47,578 nucleotides of DNA, taken from positions 1-47,578 of the forward strand of contig NZ_JAPVOT010000023.1 of assembly GCF_027257845.1 (NCBI RefSeq), given 5' to 3'. This stretch comes from Alteromonas sp. BMJM2 (lineage in GTDB: Bacteria; Pseudomonadota; Gammaproteobacteria; Enterobacterales; Alteromonadaceae). Below the pieces are notes generated by a model. That model did not search any database and had not been told where the DNA came from. It saw only the letters and a list, made by a program, of their open reading frames with translations. Below, in pieces: positions 1-4,528 of this stretch; the first letter of the stretch is position 1, and the number at the start of each line of letters is the position of its first letter. Position numbers and translations under genes: made by a program.

Positions 1-41
1 AATTTGGCTAAATCAACGCCAACGACTTTAATTAAGGACAT
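1..41 (-). CDS. IS110/IS1111-family transposase, N-terminus only (runs off the window)
   Basis: Read on the minus strand from an ATG at 41, the first codons give MSLIKVVGVDLAK. This is the start typical of IS110/IS1111 DEDD transposases, in which the Asp of the VGVDLAK motif is the first catalytic acid of the RuvC-like domain. Only 13 codons are in the window. IS1111 relatives are known that insert specifically into attC sites, which fits its position beside an attC core. The short length limits certainty. Confidence 0.6.
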   Translation of the reverse strand, partial: MSLIKVVGVDLAK

Positions 42-123
42 ATGGACTCTCCACTTTTGTTGAAACTTCGCACTTTCAATATGGCACATTGATGCCGAAA
101 AGGTGGGGGAGTCCATATCATTC
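42..123 (-). mobile_element. Non-coding end of the IS110/IS1111-like element, with an inverted repeat
   Basis: Between the transposase start and the attC core at 124 lies an imperfect inverted repeat. The left arm (about 40-54, ATATGGACTCTCCAC) pairs with the right arm (about 102-119, GGTGGGGGAGTCCATATC). Subterminal TGGACTC-type repeats are a feature of IS1111 elements. In IS110-family elements a structured bridge RNA is made from a non-coding end, on a side that differs between the two subgroups, so this end is only a possible source. The exact IS boundary cannot be fixed without the other end. Confidence 0.45.
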
Positions 124-130
124 GTTATGC
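124..130 (+). other. attC right-end core (GTTATGC) of the preceding cassette
   Basis: GTTATGC followed by GAC matches the GTTRRRY core that ends an attC site and marks where the next cassette begins. It is complementary to the GTCGCAT that starts the attC after the first gene (616-622). The rest of this attC is separated from it by the IS110/IS1111-like element. Confidence 0.6.
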
Positions 131-145
131 GACAAGGAGGTCTAA

Positions 146-607
146 GTGACAAAAAGTGAAGTACTTACCATTATTTGTTCACTGCTTGCTTTAACAATCT
201 CTTTAATATCGCTGGTGCGAACGAGAAAGCATCAGGATAGAATTTTGCAGTTAGAAGAGATAAATGCTCGATTAAGTCAAAAGCAATTAGAAGAACTGGA
301 AAGTGCAGACAAGCAAAAGTTAAAAACAAATATTGATATTTTCAGACAAGGTGGTTCACTAATTATTAGCAATAATGGTGGATCAGAAGCTTCAAATGTG
401 TCGCTGTCATTTGCAAATTCTAAACAAAATTTACTTGCTCGCGGAGAACTTGATAAATTTCCACTACGAGTGTTACAACCATTCAAGAGCTTTGAACTGC
501 TTGGTTTTTATAATACAGACCAAAGCCCAGAGCAGATTCAGGTAAGCTTAGAATGGACGAACCTTGATGGAACCAAGGGTGAAAACGTAGTCGACATCCA
601 ATGCTAA
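146..607 (+). CDS. Cassette protein of unknown function, membrane-anchored
   Basis: A 153-residue protein that I do not recognise. It starts at a GTG preceded by a strong AAGGAGG ribosome-binding site at 134-140. Residues 6-24 form one hydrophobic membrane segment followed by Arg/Lys (RTRKH), so the rest is probably cytoplasmic. Residues 30-60 are rich in Leu, Glu, Gln and Lys and look like a coiled coil. The remainder (from ILIISNNGG-like residues 70 onward) reads as a small beta-rich domain. It begins 16 bases after an attC core and ends just before the next one, so it fills one integron cassette. A missing-partner role or phage defence is possible, but nothing in the sequence shows it. Confidence 0.75.
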   Translation: MTKSEVLTIICSLLALTISLISLVRTRKHQDRILQLEEINARLSQKQLEELESADKQKLKTNIDIFRQGGSLIISNNGGSEASNVSLSFANSKQNLLARGELDKFPLRVLQPFKSFELLGFYNTDQSPEQIQVSLEWTNLDGTKGENVVDIQC

Positions 608-622
608 TTCAGCGTGTCGCAT

Positions 623-1323
623 AATCGGGTAGCCGGAGGTATCTAGCCTCCAGCCCCCACAATACCCTGCACCGAAGCGTCGGCCCGAGCGACTCCGCAC
701 AGGGCGTTTCCCAAAGACGTTTAAAACACACCGGCCGATTAGCTCCTGTGCATTCCAATAATGGCTTCTGCTTTTGCGCCAACGCTCCTAAACCTGGTCA
801 GGCACGGAGTAGTTGAGCTGCACAGGCTCCTTATTGATCCTCAGGTTTGTGGCGGGTCGGCCCCCGACTTCACCGTGTCCCAACCATTACGATGGGCGTT
901 TGGCTACTATGCCGTCTGCTGACTTCTGCTTAATCACAGAACGGCTTACACCGCTATGCGCTATCGGTTTTCATCTTTTTGCTCTTTTCAGTCGATGACG
1001 CTGAAAAGCCAAGGTACTTGTATACCAGAACCTCACTGGTTATTTACCGATCGCTTGTTAAGCAGATCTCTGGAAGGCCAGTCCCACCACAGATAAGAGC
1101 ATGCACTTTCTCTGCACTGCTGCATCATTTACGGTGGCCGTTAGATCACATGGTTTCGTTGTCTTGGACCCAAAGCGCTTCACGGGGCCGGCCCTGCCAA
1201 CTCACCTTCAGCCTACGCCTCATATGATGTTCTTATTTATCAGCTCGCAGATTTGCTAGCGGCTTCCTCCAGACAACCCCTCGCGGATTTGCCCTTGCCA
1301 TTCGCTAGTAGTTATCATCTAAT
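623..1323 (-). mobile_element. Group II intron lacking its reverse-transcriptase ORF, inserted in attC
   Basis: On the minus strand the element ends with a domain V-like hairpin, a domain VI-like hairpin and CTACCCGATT, the usual 3' end of many bacterial group II introns. Further upstream are GCTAGCAAATCTGCGAGCTG and CAACGAAACCATGTG (domain I style) and GTCAGCAGACGGCATAGTAG at 904-923, a sequence that normally sits just before the maturase gene. Only about 195 bases of domain IV separate it from domain V, and no reverse-transcriptase codons are seen, so the ORF is absent. Excision rebuilds a clean attC core at TTGTT/ATGC on the bottom strand, the target known for class C attC-specific introns. 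The 5' end does not show the normal GTGYG start (ATTAGATGATAAC instead), so splicing may be impaired. Boundaries may be off by one or two bases because of the repeated T-A bases. Confidence 0.75.
626..708 (-). ncRNA. Group II intron domains V and VI
   Basis: Domain V lies at about 661-708. AACGCCCTG pairs with CAGGGTATT as the lower helix and holds a CGC catalytic triad. An upper helix CGGAG/CTTCG follows, then a further TCG/CGA pairing with a 7-base loop. Usual domain V is about 34 bases with a GNRA tetraloop, so this tip looks extended by roughly 14 bases. Domain VI lies at about 626-659: GGAGGCTAGATACCTCC inside a longer stem, ending CGGCTACCCGATT. The A in CTACCC is the likely branch-point adenosine. 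Confidence 0.7.
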
Positions 1324-1507
1324 AACAAAATTAAGTCACTCACTACGTTCGCTGGGACAAAAACACGTAGGCTCCCTGCGCTTCGCTTGGTATTCTAGCC
1401 TACGTATTTTTGCCCGTTATGCGGGTATCAGCCGCTACTTGTAAATCCAGCCTTTCACTTCTCTTTTTTAGTGGTAATATCAAATCATATCCAATGGGAG
1501 TTATTTT

Positions 1508-1726
1508 ATGTCTGATGCATTAAAAGTGATGCTTGAAAATATCGAGCAACTCAGTACTAAAGAAAAAGCTCTTGCTGCCCACTGTCTTTTAACTGCTATG
1601 GATACTAAGATTGATAGCGATGTGGAATCTGAGTGGGTAAAACTTGCAGAAGCTCGCAGCGCAGAGCTAGCGTCTGGTGCGGTAAAAAGCATTAGTTGGG
1701 AAGAGATAGAAAAGGATCTTAATTAA
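1508..1726 (+). CDS. Addiction-module antitoxin (unstable antitoxin family)
   Basis: A 72-residue acidic protein with the pattern of the short 'addiction module' antitoxins paired with RelE/ParE toxins: an N-terminal helix (LENIEQLSTKEKALAAHCLL) and an ending SISWEEIEKDL, the toxin-binding tail. The start is ATG at 1508 with GGGAG at 1496-1500. The gene occupies its own cassette. The toxin that should follow is reduced to a C-terminal fragment (1723-1917), so this is an orphan antitoxin. It may still neutralise a related toxin elsewhere in the array, which would make it an anti-addiction factor, but that is inference. Confidence 0.8.
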   Translation: MSDALKVMLENIEQLSTKEKALAAHCLLTAMDTKIDSDVESEWVKLAEARSAELASGAVKSISWEEIEKDLN

Positions 1727-1917
1727 AAGATGCTACCTGTTTCCTTGTTAGCTCTTTGCCATCGGCATGGACAAAAATGGGGCAAACTCATCGACGCTTT
1801 GTCTTAAGCAGGTTTCCATACTCTATTATTTATAAAATTATCGAAAACAGGGAAATTAGTGTGGTAGCTATTATGCACAACCACCGAAAACCAGGGTATT
1901 GGTTCGAACGCGGCTAA
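1723..1917 (+). pseudogene. ParE/RelE-type toxin remnant, N-terminal half deleted
   Basis: An open frame with no good start overlaps the antitoxin stop. It reads AWTKMGQTHRRFVLSRFPYS followed by IIYKIIENREISVVAIMHNH and ends RKPGYWFERG. RRFxLxRFPYxIxY and AVxHxxRxPxYW are the conserved C-terminal half of ParE/RelE-superfamily toxins that accompany this antitoxin family. The first 40 or so residues, with the N-terminal helices, are missing. The fragment lies directly after the antitoxin stop, so an internal deletion removed the start of the toxin. An in-frame ATG at 1777 would give only 46 residues, probably without activity. Confidence 0.8.
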
Positions 1918-2016
1918 CAATACGTTCAAGCCACTTCCTCCGGTCGCTGGGACGCTCCCATGTGGGCTGACTCACTTCGTTCGGATTATAGCCCACACGC
2001 TAGCGCCCCTTAGCTT
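1912..2016 (+). other. attC site
   Basis: GGCTAACAA (left core at 1912-1918) opens an imperfect palindrome with a central stem GTGGGCT (about 1954) against AGCCCAC (about 1990). It closes near CCCCTTAGCTTA (about 2007-2018). The right core reads CTTAGCT, one base off the GTTRRRY rule, so cassette exchange at this end may be weak. The left core overlaps the stop codon of the toxin remnant. Confidence 0.65.
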
Positions 2017-2020
2017 AATG

Positions 2021-2323
2021 TCAGGTGCCAAAGCGTAAAGGATTTACATCCATACTTTTATGAAGAATTCTTATGATCAGAATTTCCTGGCTACCTGTTT
2101 GTTTGTAGAACACAATATGACTACCTTGCGGAAATTTTCTGTATCCGTCTATTATTTCGTCGCAGCATTTACCGATATCAGGATTTTCAGACAACATCCA
2201 AAATGAATCGTCGAACTGCTTTAGGTATACATTACGCTGTTCTCGCCCCCATTTCCGTTGCGTAAACAGCGCAATGTCCTTCAAATCAGATTTTGCGAGT
2301 ACAGTTAACTTAAATGGCTTCAC
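2021..2323 (-). CDS. parE: ParE-family toxin (type II TA, ribosome-independent gyrase poison family)
   Basis: A 100-residue RelE/ParE-superfamily protein. It begins MKPFKLTVLAKSDLKDIALF and contains the pattern Q-x-WG-x-x-Q near residue 28, PDIG-x-x-CDE-I-x-x-G-YRKFP in the middle, and HIVFYK...ILIIRILHKSMD at the end. These are the standard ParE strands and the hydrophobic C-terminus. Members of this family typically inhibit DNA gyrase. It overlaps the antitoxin gene by 4 bases, so the two are co-translated, antitoxin first. The pair is inverted relative to the attC direction and is intact, unlike its neighbours. Confidence 0.88.
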   Translation of the reverse strand: MKPFKLTVLAKSDLKDIALFTQRKWGREQRNVYLKQFDDSFWMLSENPDIGKCCDEIIDGYRKFPQGSHIVFYKQTGSQEILIIRILHKSMDVNPLRFGT

Positions 2324-2562
2324 TTTGTAAGTTCACTATCTAGTTCTGATATCAGGTGCTCAAGGTCGTATTCAACCTCGCCACTTTCTTCACCTGCTAC
2401 AAGTAATTGGCGCAAAGTGTTTAATTTGGTCTCCTGTGTTTCTAGCAAGCGAAGAGCTGAGCGAATTACTTCGCTCGCTGAACCATATCGACCAGTTTGA
2501 ATTTGGCTAGCAATAAAGCCATCAAAATGGTCACCAAGGGTAATGCTGGTATTTTTAGCCAT
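2320..2562 (-). CDS. parD: ParD-family antitoxin
   Basis: An 80-residue ribbon-helix-helix protein. MAKNTSITLGDHFDGFIASQ followed by IQTGRYGSASEVIRSALRLL is the classic ParD N-terminal DNA-binding domain, including the G-RY-x-SASEVIR-x-x-LR motif. The acidic C-terminal tail (GEESGEVEYDLEHLISELD) wraps the ParE toxin. The RHH dimer normally represses its own promoter, and a palindrome suited to this lies at 2574-2604, just upstream. A minus-strand ribosome-binding site (GGAGAAAG) precedes the ATG at 2562. Confidence 0.9.
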   Translation of the reverse strand: MAKNTSITLGDHFDGFIASQIQTGRYGSASEVIRSALRLLETQETKLNTLRQLLVAGEESGEVEYDLEHLISELDSELTK

Positions 2563-2573
2563 TTGCTTTCTCC

Positions 2574-2604
2574 AAGTACCAATATATACCTAATTATGGT
2601 ACTT
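2574..2604 (-). promoter_or_regulatory. Probable parDE operator/promoter palindrome
   Basis: AAGTACCA (2574-2581) and TGGTACTT (2597-2604) form a perfect 8-base inverted repeat with a 15-base AT-rich spacer containing TATATT/TATAT on the minus strand. It ends 11 bases before the parD start. ParD RHH dimers bind such palindromes to repress the operon, so this is the likely autoregulatory site. Confidence 0.55.
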
Positions 2605-2624
2605 GCACACTGTAAGTCAATAGC

Positions 2625-2703
2625 GCCTAACAAATGTTGGGGACACAATCACGCGGGCTCTGCTTCGCAGTGTAGCCCACGCGTTTTTGCCGCCAAATTA
2701 GGG
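2625..2703 (+). other. attC site
   Basis: GCCTAACAA at 2625 is a clear attC left core. The internal stem is ACGCGGGCT (about 2651) against AGCCCACGCG (about 2674). The right end reads ATTAGGG at 2697-2703, two changes from the complementary GTTAGGC. It separates the inverted parDE cassette from the yefM-yoeB cassette. Confidence 0.65.
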
Positions 2704-2738
2704 TGTTCGCGGCCACGACGCAGTAATGCACAACATCC

Positions 2739-2785
2739 TGTACATGTACTCATTTCCGATCTAAACTTGTCTCATATAATGTACA
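2739..2785 (+). promoter_or_regulatory. yefM-yoeB promoter with TGTACA operator boxes
   Basis: A perfect -10 box TATAAT lies at 2775-2780. TGTACA occurs at 2739-2744, followed directly by TGTACT, and again at 2780-2785 overlapping the -10. ACTTGT...ACAAGT (2765-2788) is a further inverted repeat around the -10. The E. coli YefM antitoxin is known to bind palindromes with a TGTACA core to repress yefM-yoeB, so the same regulation is likely here. Confidence 0.7.
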
Positions 2786-2798
2786 AGTGGAGTGCAAA

Positions 2799-3053
2799 AT
2801 GAGAATTGTCTCTTTTACCGAAGCACGAAATGGTCTAAAAGCCGTTTTGGACAGTGTAATCAACGATGCAGATACAACAGTAATCACTCGTCGTGACTCT
2901 GAAGATGCTGTTGTAATGTCATTAGATTATTACAACAGTCTTATGGAAACCGTTCATCTACTTCGTTCCCCAGCGAACGCTGAACACTTAAATCGTTCAA
3001 TAGCACAGTATAAAGCGGCAAAAACGACCCAGCGAGAACTTATTGATGAGTAA
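2799..3053 (+). CDS. yefM: YefM antitoxin (Phd/YefM family)
   Basis: An 84-residue protein starting MRIVSFTEARNGLKAVLDSV. The family's N-terminal DNA-binding fold follows, with ITRRDSEDAVVMSLDYYNSL as the conserved core. The C-terminal tail (LLRSPANAEHLNRSIAQYK) is the disordered part that folds onto YoeB. I chose ATG 2799 over an upstream GTG at 2787 because GGAG at 2789-2792 would then be its ribosome-binding site, and the conserved region begins here. The gene overlaps yoeB by 8 bases. It neutralises YoeB and, as a complex, represses its own promoter. Confidence 0.92.
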   Translation: MRIVSFTEARNGLKAVLDSVINDADTTVITRRDSEDAVVMSLDYYNSLMETVHLLRSPANAEHLNRSIAQYKAAKTTQRELIDE

Positions 3054-3309
3054 TAGGCTGTTATCATGGACTGATGAAGCTTGGAATAGTTACGTTTATT
3101 GGCAGACTCAAGACAAGAAAACCTTTAAACGTATCAATAAGTTAATTTCAGATGTTAAGCGTTCTCCATTTGATGGAATTGGAAAACCGGAACCTCTTAA
3201 AGAGAATCTTTCAGGTTTCTGGTCCCGCAGAATAGATGACACCAACCGTTTGGTATATGCCGTGGACGATACCGCAATTACGGTTATCTCGTGCCATTAC
3301 CATTACTAG
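3046..3309 (+). CDS. yoeB: YoeB toxin, ribosome-dependent mRNA endonuclease
   Basis: An 87-residue protein of the RelE superfamily. It contains W-T-DEAWNSYVYWQ near the N-terminus, GIGKPEPLKENLSGFWSRRI in the centre and CHYHY at the end. The central Glu, the Arg of WSRRI and the final His-Tyr match the catalytic Glu46, Arg65, His83 and Tyr84 of E. coli YoeB. The toxin cuts mRNA in the ribosomal A site after antitoxin loss. Start ATG 3046 lies inside the yefM stop region, giving translational coupling. All key residues are present, so this TA cassette appears functional. Confidence 0.93.
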   Translation: MSNRLLSWTDEAWNSYVYWQTQDKKTFKRINKLISDVKRSPFDGIGKPEPLKENLSGFWSRRIDDTNRLVYAVDDTAITVISCHYHY

Positions 3310-3314
3310 TAGGT

Positions 3315-3368
3315 GGCAGCTAACAATCAAATTAAGTCGCTCGCGGGCTCGCTGGGGTGTTAGCTGCC
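3315..3368 (+). other. Short attC site
   Basis: GGCAGCTAACA (3315-3325) and TGTTAGCTGCC (3358-3368) are perfect 11-base inverted repeats. They hold the cores AGCTAAC (3318-3324) and GTTAGCT (3359-3365). The whole site is only about 50 bases, near the lower limit for attC, with a small inner stem (GCTCGCGGGC). Confidence 0.7.
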
Positions 3369-3420
3369 AAAATGTGAATCAAGCTTATCGTCTGGCAAAC
3401 ATACAGTTAGAATAGACATA

Positions 3421-3800
3421 TTAAACTCCTCTCAAATAATCTTCTGGCGCTAATACTTTCAAACCGTCAAATTGTAATTCCGCATTTCGCAGATCTTTTA
3501 GATTATTCGTAATAATGCTCTCAGCATTTCCTGCTACTGCAAGTTCAATAAGAAAATTATCGCTTTCATCTTTTAAGTTTGGTCGCCACAAATAATGTAT
3601 CTGCACCCATTCGTAAACACTAAAACAATGCTGCTAATAGCTTGTTCACTTCGTCCTCGGTTAGCGAGCACAACTCTTTGATTTTGTCTCGCTTGCTTAC
3701 TGCTTCGTATTCCAAAAATAAGGTCGTGCTAATCAGCGGCTTCAACCGCCCCAACAAGCATTGTCGTATCACTTCTCAATTTGACAATGGCAGTCAACAA
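3421..3800 (-). pseudogene. PIN-domain toxin (COG1569/VapC-like), frameshifted
   Basis: The 3' part (3421-3606) encodes IHYLWRPNLKDESDNFLIEL and ITNNLKDLRNAEL, the conserved C-terminal half of PIN-family toxins. The homology continues upstream in another frame: SVYEWV just before it, then in the next frame ISTTLFLEYEAVSKRDKIKE followed by LCSLTEDEVNKLLAALF. One extra T in TTTT near 3627-3630 (minus strand TTGTTTTAG) explains the break. A second break lies near 3745-3760, before LLGRLKPLIS. No antitoxin gene is left. PIN toxins are metal-dependent RNases; this one is dead. Confidence 0.8.
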
Positions 3801-3887
3801 CTCAATAAACTCACTTCCTTCGCTCGGTGAGACGCAAACACGTGCGCGGCTTCGCCATTATTGCACAAGTATTTATGCCCGTTATGC
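3792..3887 (+). other. attC site
   Basis: A palindromic region from about GTCAACAACTC (3793) to TGCCCGTTATGC, with right core GTTATGC at 3881-3887. The right-end bases TTTATGCCCGTTATGCGGG closely resemble those of the attC at 1416, so the two sites are related. The left core is poorly conserved. Confidence 0.6.
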
Positions 3888-3906
3888 GGGAAATATACAC
3901 AATTGG

Positions 3907-4197
3907 TCAGAATAACGTTTTAACATCGCGGTAAAAGTTTTCATGAGAACCAAAAGCTATTAATTCAAGTGTTACAGTGCCGTCCTCGTAGCTGTAACCT
4001 AGTAAGGTTAACTGCTTAACCATCTTGAACTTGTAAACGCAAAGAAAAGCTAGGTCGCCTTTTTTCTGGCCTCCTAGAAGAGGATCGTCCATCAGTTTCT
4101 TTACAGCTTCATCCAAGTCTTTTTTCTGATTCTTATGTAACTTCTTTACTGCTCTCTTAAAATTAGCTGTCTGTAAAACACTCGTAATCTTAGCCAA
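3907..4197 (-). CDS. RelE/ParE-superfamily toxin
   Basis: A 96-residue basic protein: MAKITSVLQTANFKRAVKKL, then KNQKKDLDEAVKKLMDDPLL, then GDLAFLCVYKFKMVKQLTLL-type core strands and the ending ELIAFGSHENFYRDVK. This is the pattern of RelE/ParE-like toxins paired with ParD-like antitoxins (the GxHENFYRDLK tail). Its start overlaps the antitoxin gene by 8 bases. It is inverted relative to the cassette direction. Whether it cuts mRNA or targets another process cannot be told from the sequence. Confidence 0.82.
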   Translation of the reverse strand: MAKITSVLQTANFKRAVKKLHKNQKKDLDEAVKKLMDDPLLGGQKKGDLAFLCVYKFKMVKQLTLLGYSYEDGTVTLELIAFGSHENFYRDVKTLF

Positions 4198-4411
4198 AAT
4201 CGTAGGGCTCCAATTTCCCAGCCTCTTTTTCCGCTTTGGAGATAATTGCCTGCTTCACGAATTCGTATGGCAAATCAGGATTATCTTCCATCATTTCACC
4301 TATCTTTGCCCAGTGCTCAATCTGTTTTGGCATAGTTCGATTTAGTGCTTTGCCCATAATAGTAGCTTTTTCAACTAGGTCTTGGTCTAGTCTTACGCTC
4401 GCGGTTGCCAT
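4190..4411 (-). CDS. ParD-like antitoxin
   Basis: A 73-residue protein, MATASVRLDQDLVEKATIMG followed by KALNRTMPKQIEHWAKIGEM. This is an N-terminal ribbon-helix-helix-like segment typical of the ParD-like family found before toxins of this type. The C-terminal half is acidic and would contact the toxin. AGGAG precedes ATG 4411 on the minus strand. A good sigma-70 promoter with a palindrome lies just upstream (4440-4468). Confidence 0.82.
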   Translation of the reverse strand: MATASVRLDQDLVEKATIMGKALNRTMPKQIEHWAKIGEMMEDNPDLPYEFVKQAIISKAEKEAGKLEPYDFG

Positions 4412-4439
4412 AATGTGTCTCCTAATAGTTCTTTATCGC

Positions 4440-4468
4440 ATTGTAGCAATGCGCTACAAACGTAGCAA
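4440..4468 (-). promoter_or_regulatory. Promoter and operator of the ParD-like/RelE-like pair
   Basis: On the minus strand TTGCTA (4463-4468) and TACAAT (4440-4445) are separated by exactly 17 bases, a good sigma-70 promoter. TGTAGC-N5-GCTACA, a perfect 6-base inverted repeat, lies between and over these boxes and is the likely autorepressor site. Confidence 0.65.
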
Positions 4469-4522
4469 ATTGCGCGCAACCTAAGTGCATAGATTTTTTA
4501 ACGCGCAATGTATTTGTTAGCG
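4469..4522 (+). other. Degenerate terminal attC-like site
   Basis: ATTGCGCG (about 4469) and CGCGCAAT (about 4502) are 8-base inverted arms, followed by TTTGTTAGCG with a GTTAGCG core at 4516-4522. The left core reads GCGCAAC. It closes the last cassette, six bases before the antiporter stop codon, and is the apparent end of the array. Confidence 0.45.
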
Positions 4523-4528
4523 TGCCAT

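Larger units (their letters stand above)
616..1422 (+). other. attC site of the first cassette, split by a group II intron
   Basis: GTCGCAT at 616-622 joins, once bases 623-1323 are removed, to AACAAAATTAAGTCACTCAC at 1324. This gives GCATAAC-AA, a standard attC left core. The site then runs through a stem (CGTAGGC near 1365 against GCCTACG near 1398) to the right core GTTATGC at 1416-1422. The two cores are perfect complements (GCATAAC and GTTATGC), as expected for one attC. The left core is interrupted inside the TTGTT-ATGC sequence of the bottom strand. Confidence 0.75.
1..4523 (+). mobile_element. Distal end of an integron gene-cassette array
   Basis: Six short cassettes, mostly toxin-antitoxin modules, are separated by imperfect palindromes that begin with a YAAC-AA core and end with a GTTRRRY-like core. 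These are the two ends of integron attC sites. Clear right-end cores (GTTATGC, GTTATGC, GTTAGCT, GTTATGC) lie at 124, 1416, 3359 and 3881. All sites have the same orientation, which places the integrase and attI to the left, outside the window. The array stops against the 3' end of the antiporter gene at 4529. Several cassettes are inverted relative to the attC direction and carry their own promoters, which is usual for TA cassettes in sedentary chromosomal integrons. No integrase gene is visible here, so the call rests on the attC sites and cassette content. Confidence 0.85.

Noticed and set aside
40..119. The paired ATATGGACTC repeat as the stem of the first attC
   Set aside because: It sits between a transposase start and the attC core and resembles IS1111 subterminal repeats more than an attC stem.
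813..1444. Several 60-80 codon open frames on the plus strand
   Set aside because: They lie inside the group II intron and the attC stem, have no ribosome-binding sites and match no protein pattern.
2497..2802. 101-codon plus-strand frame across parD and an attC site
   Set aside because: It reads antisense to parD and through the attC palindrome and operator; no family pattern.
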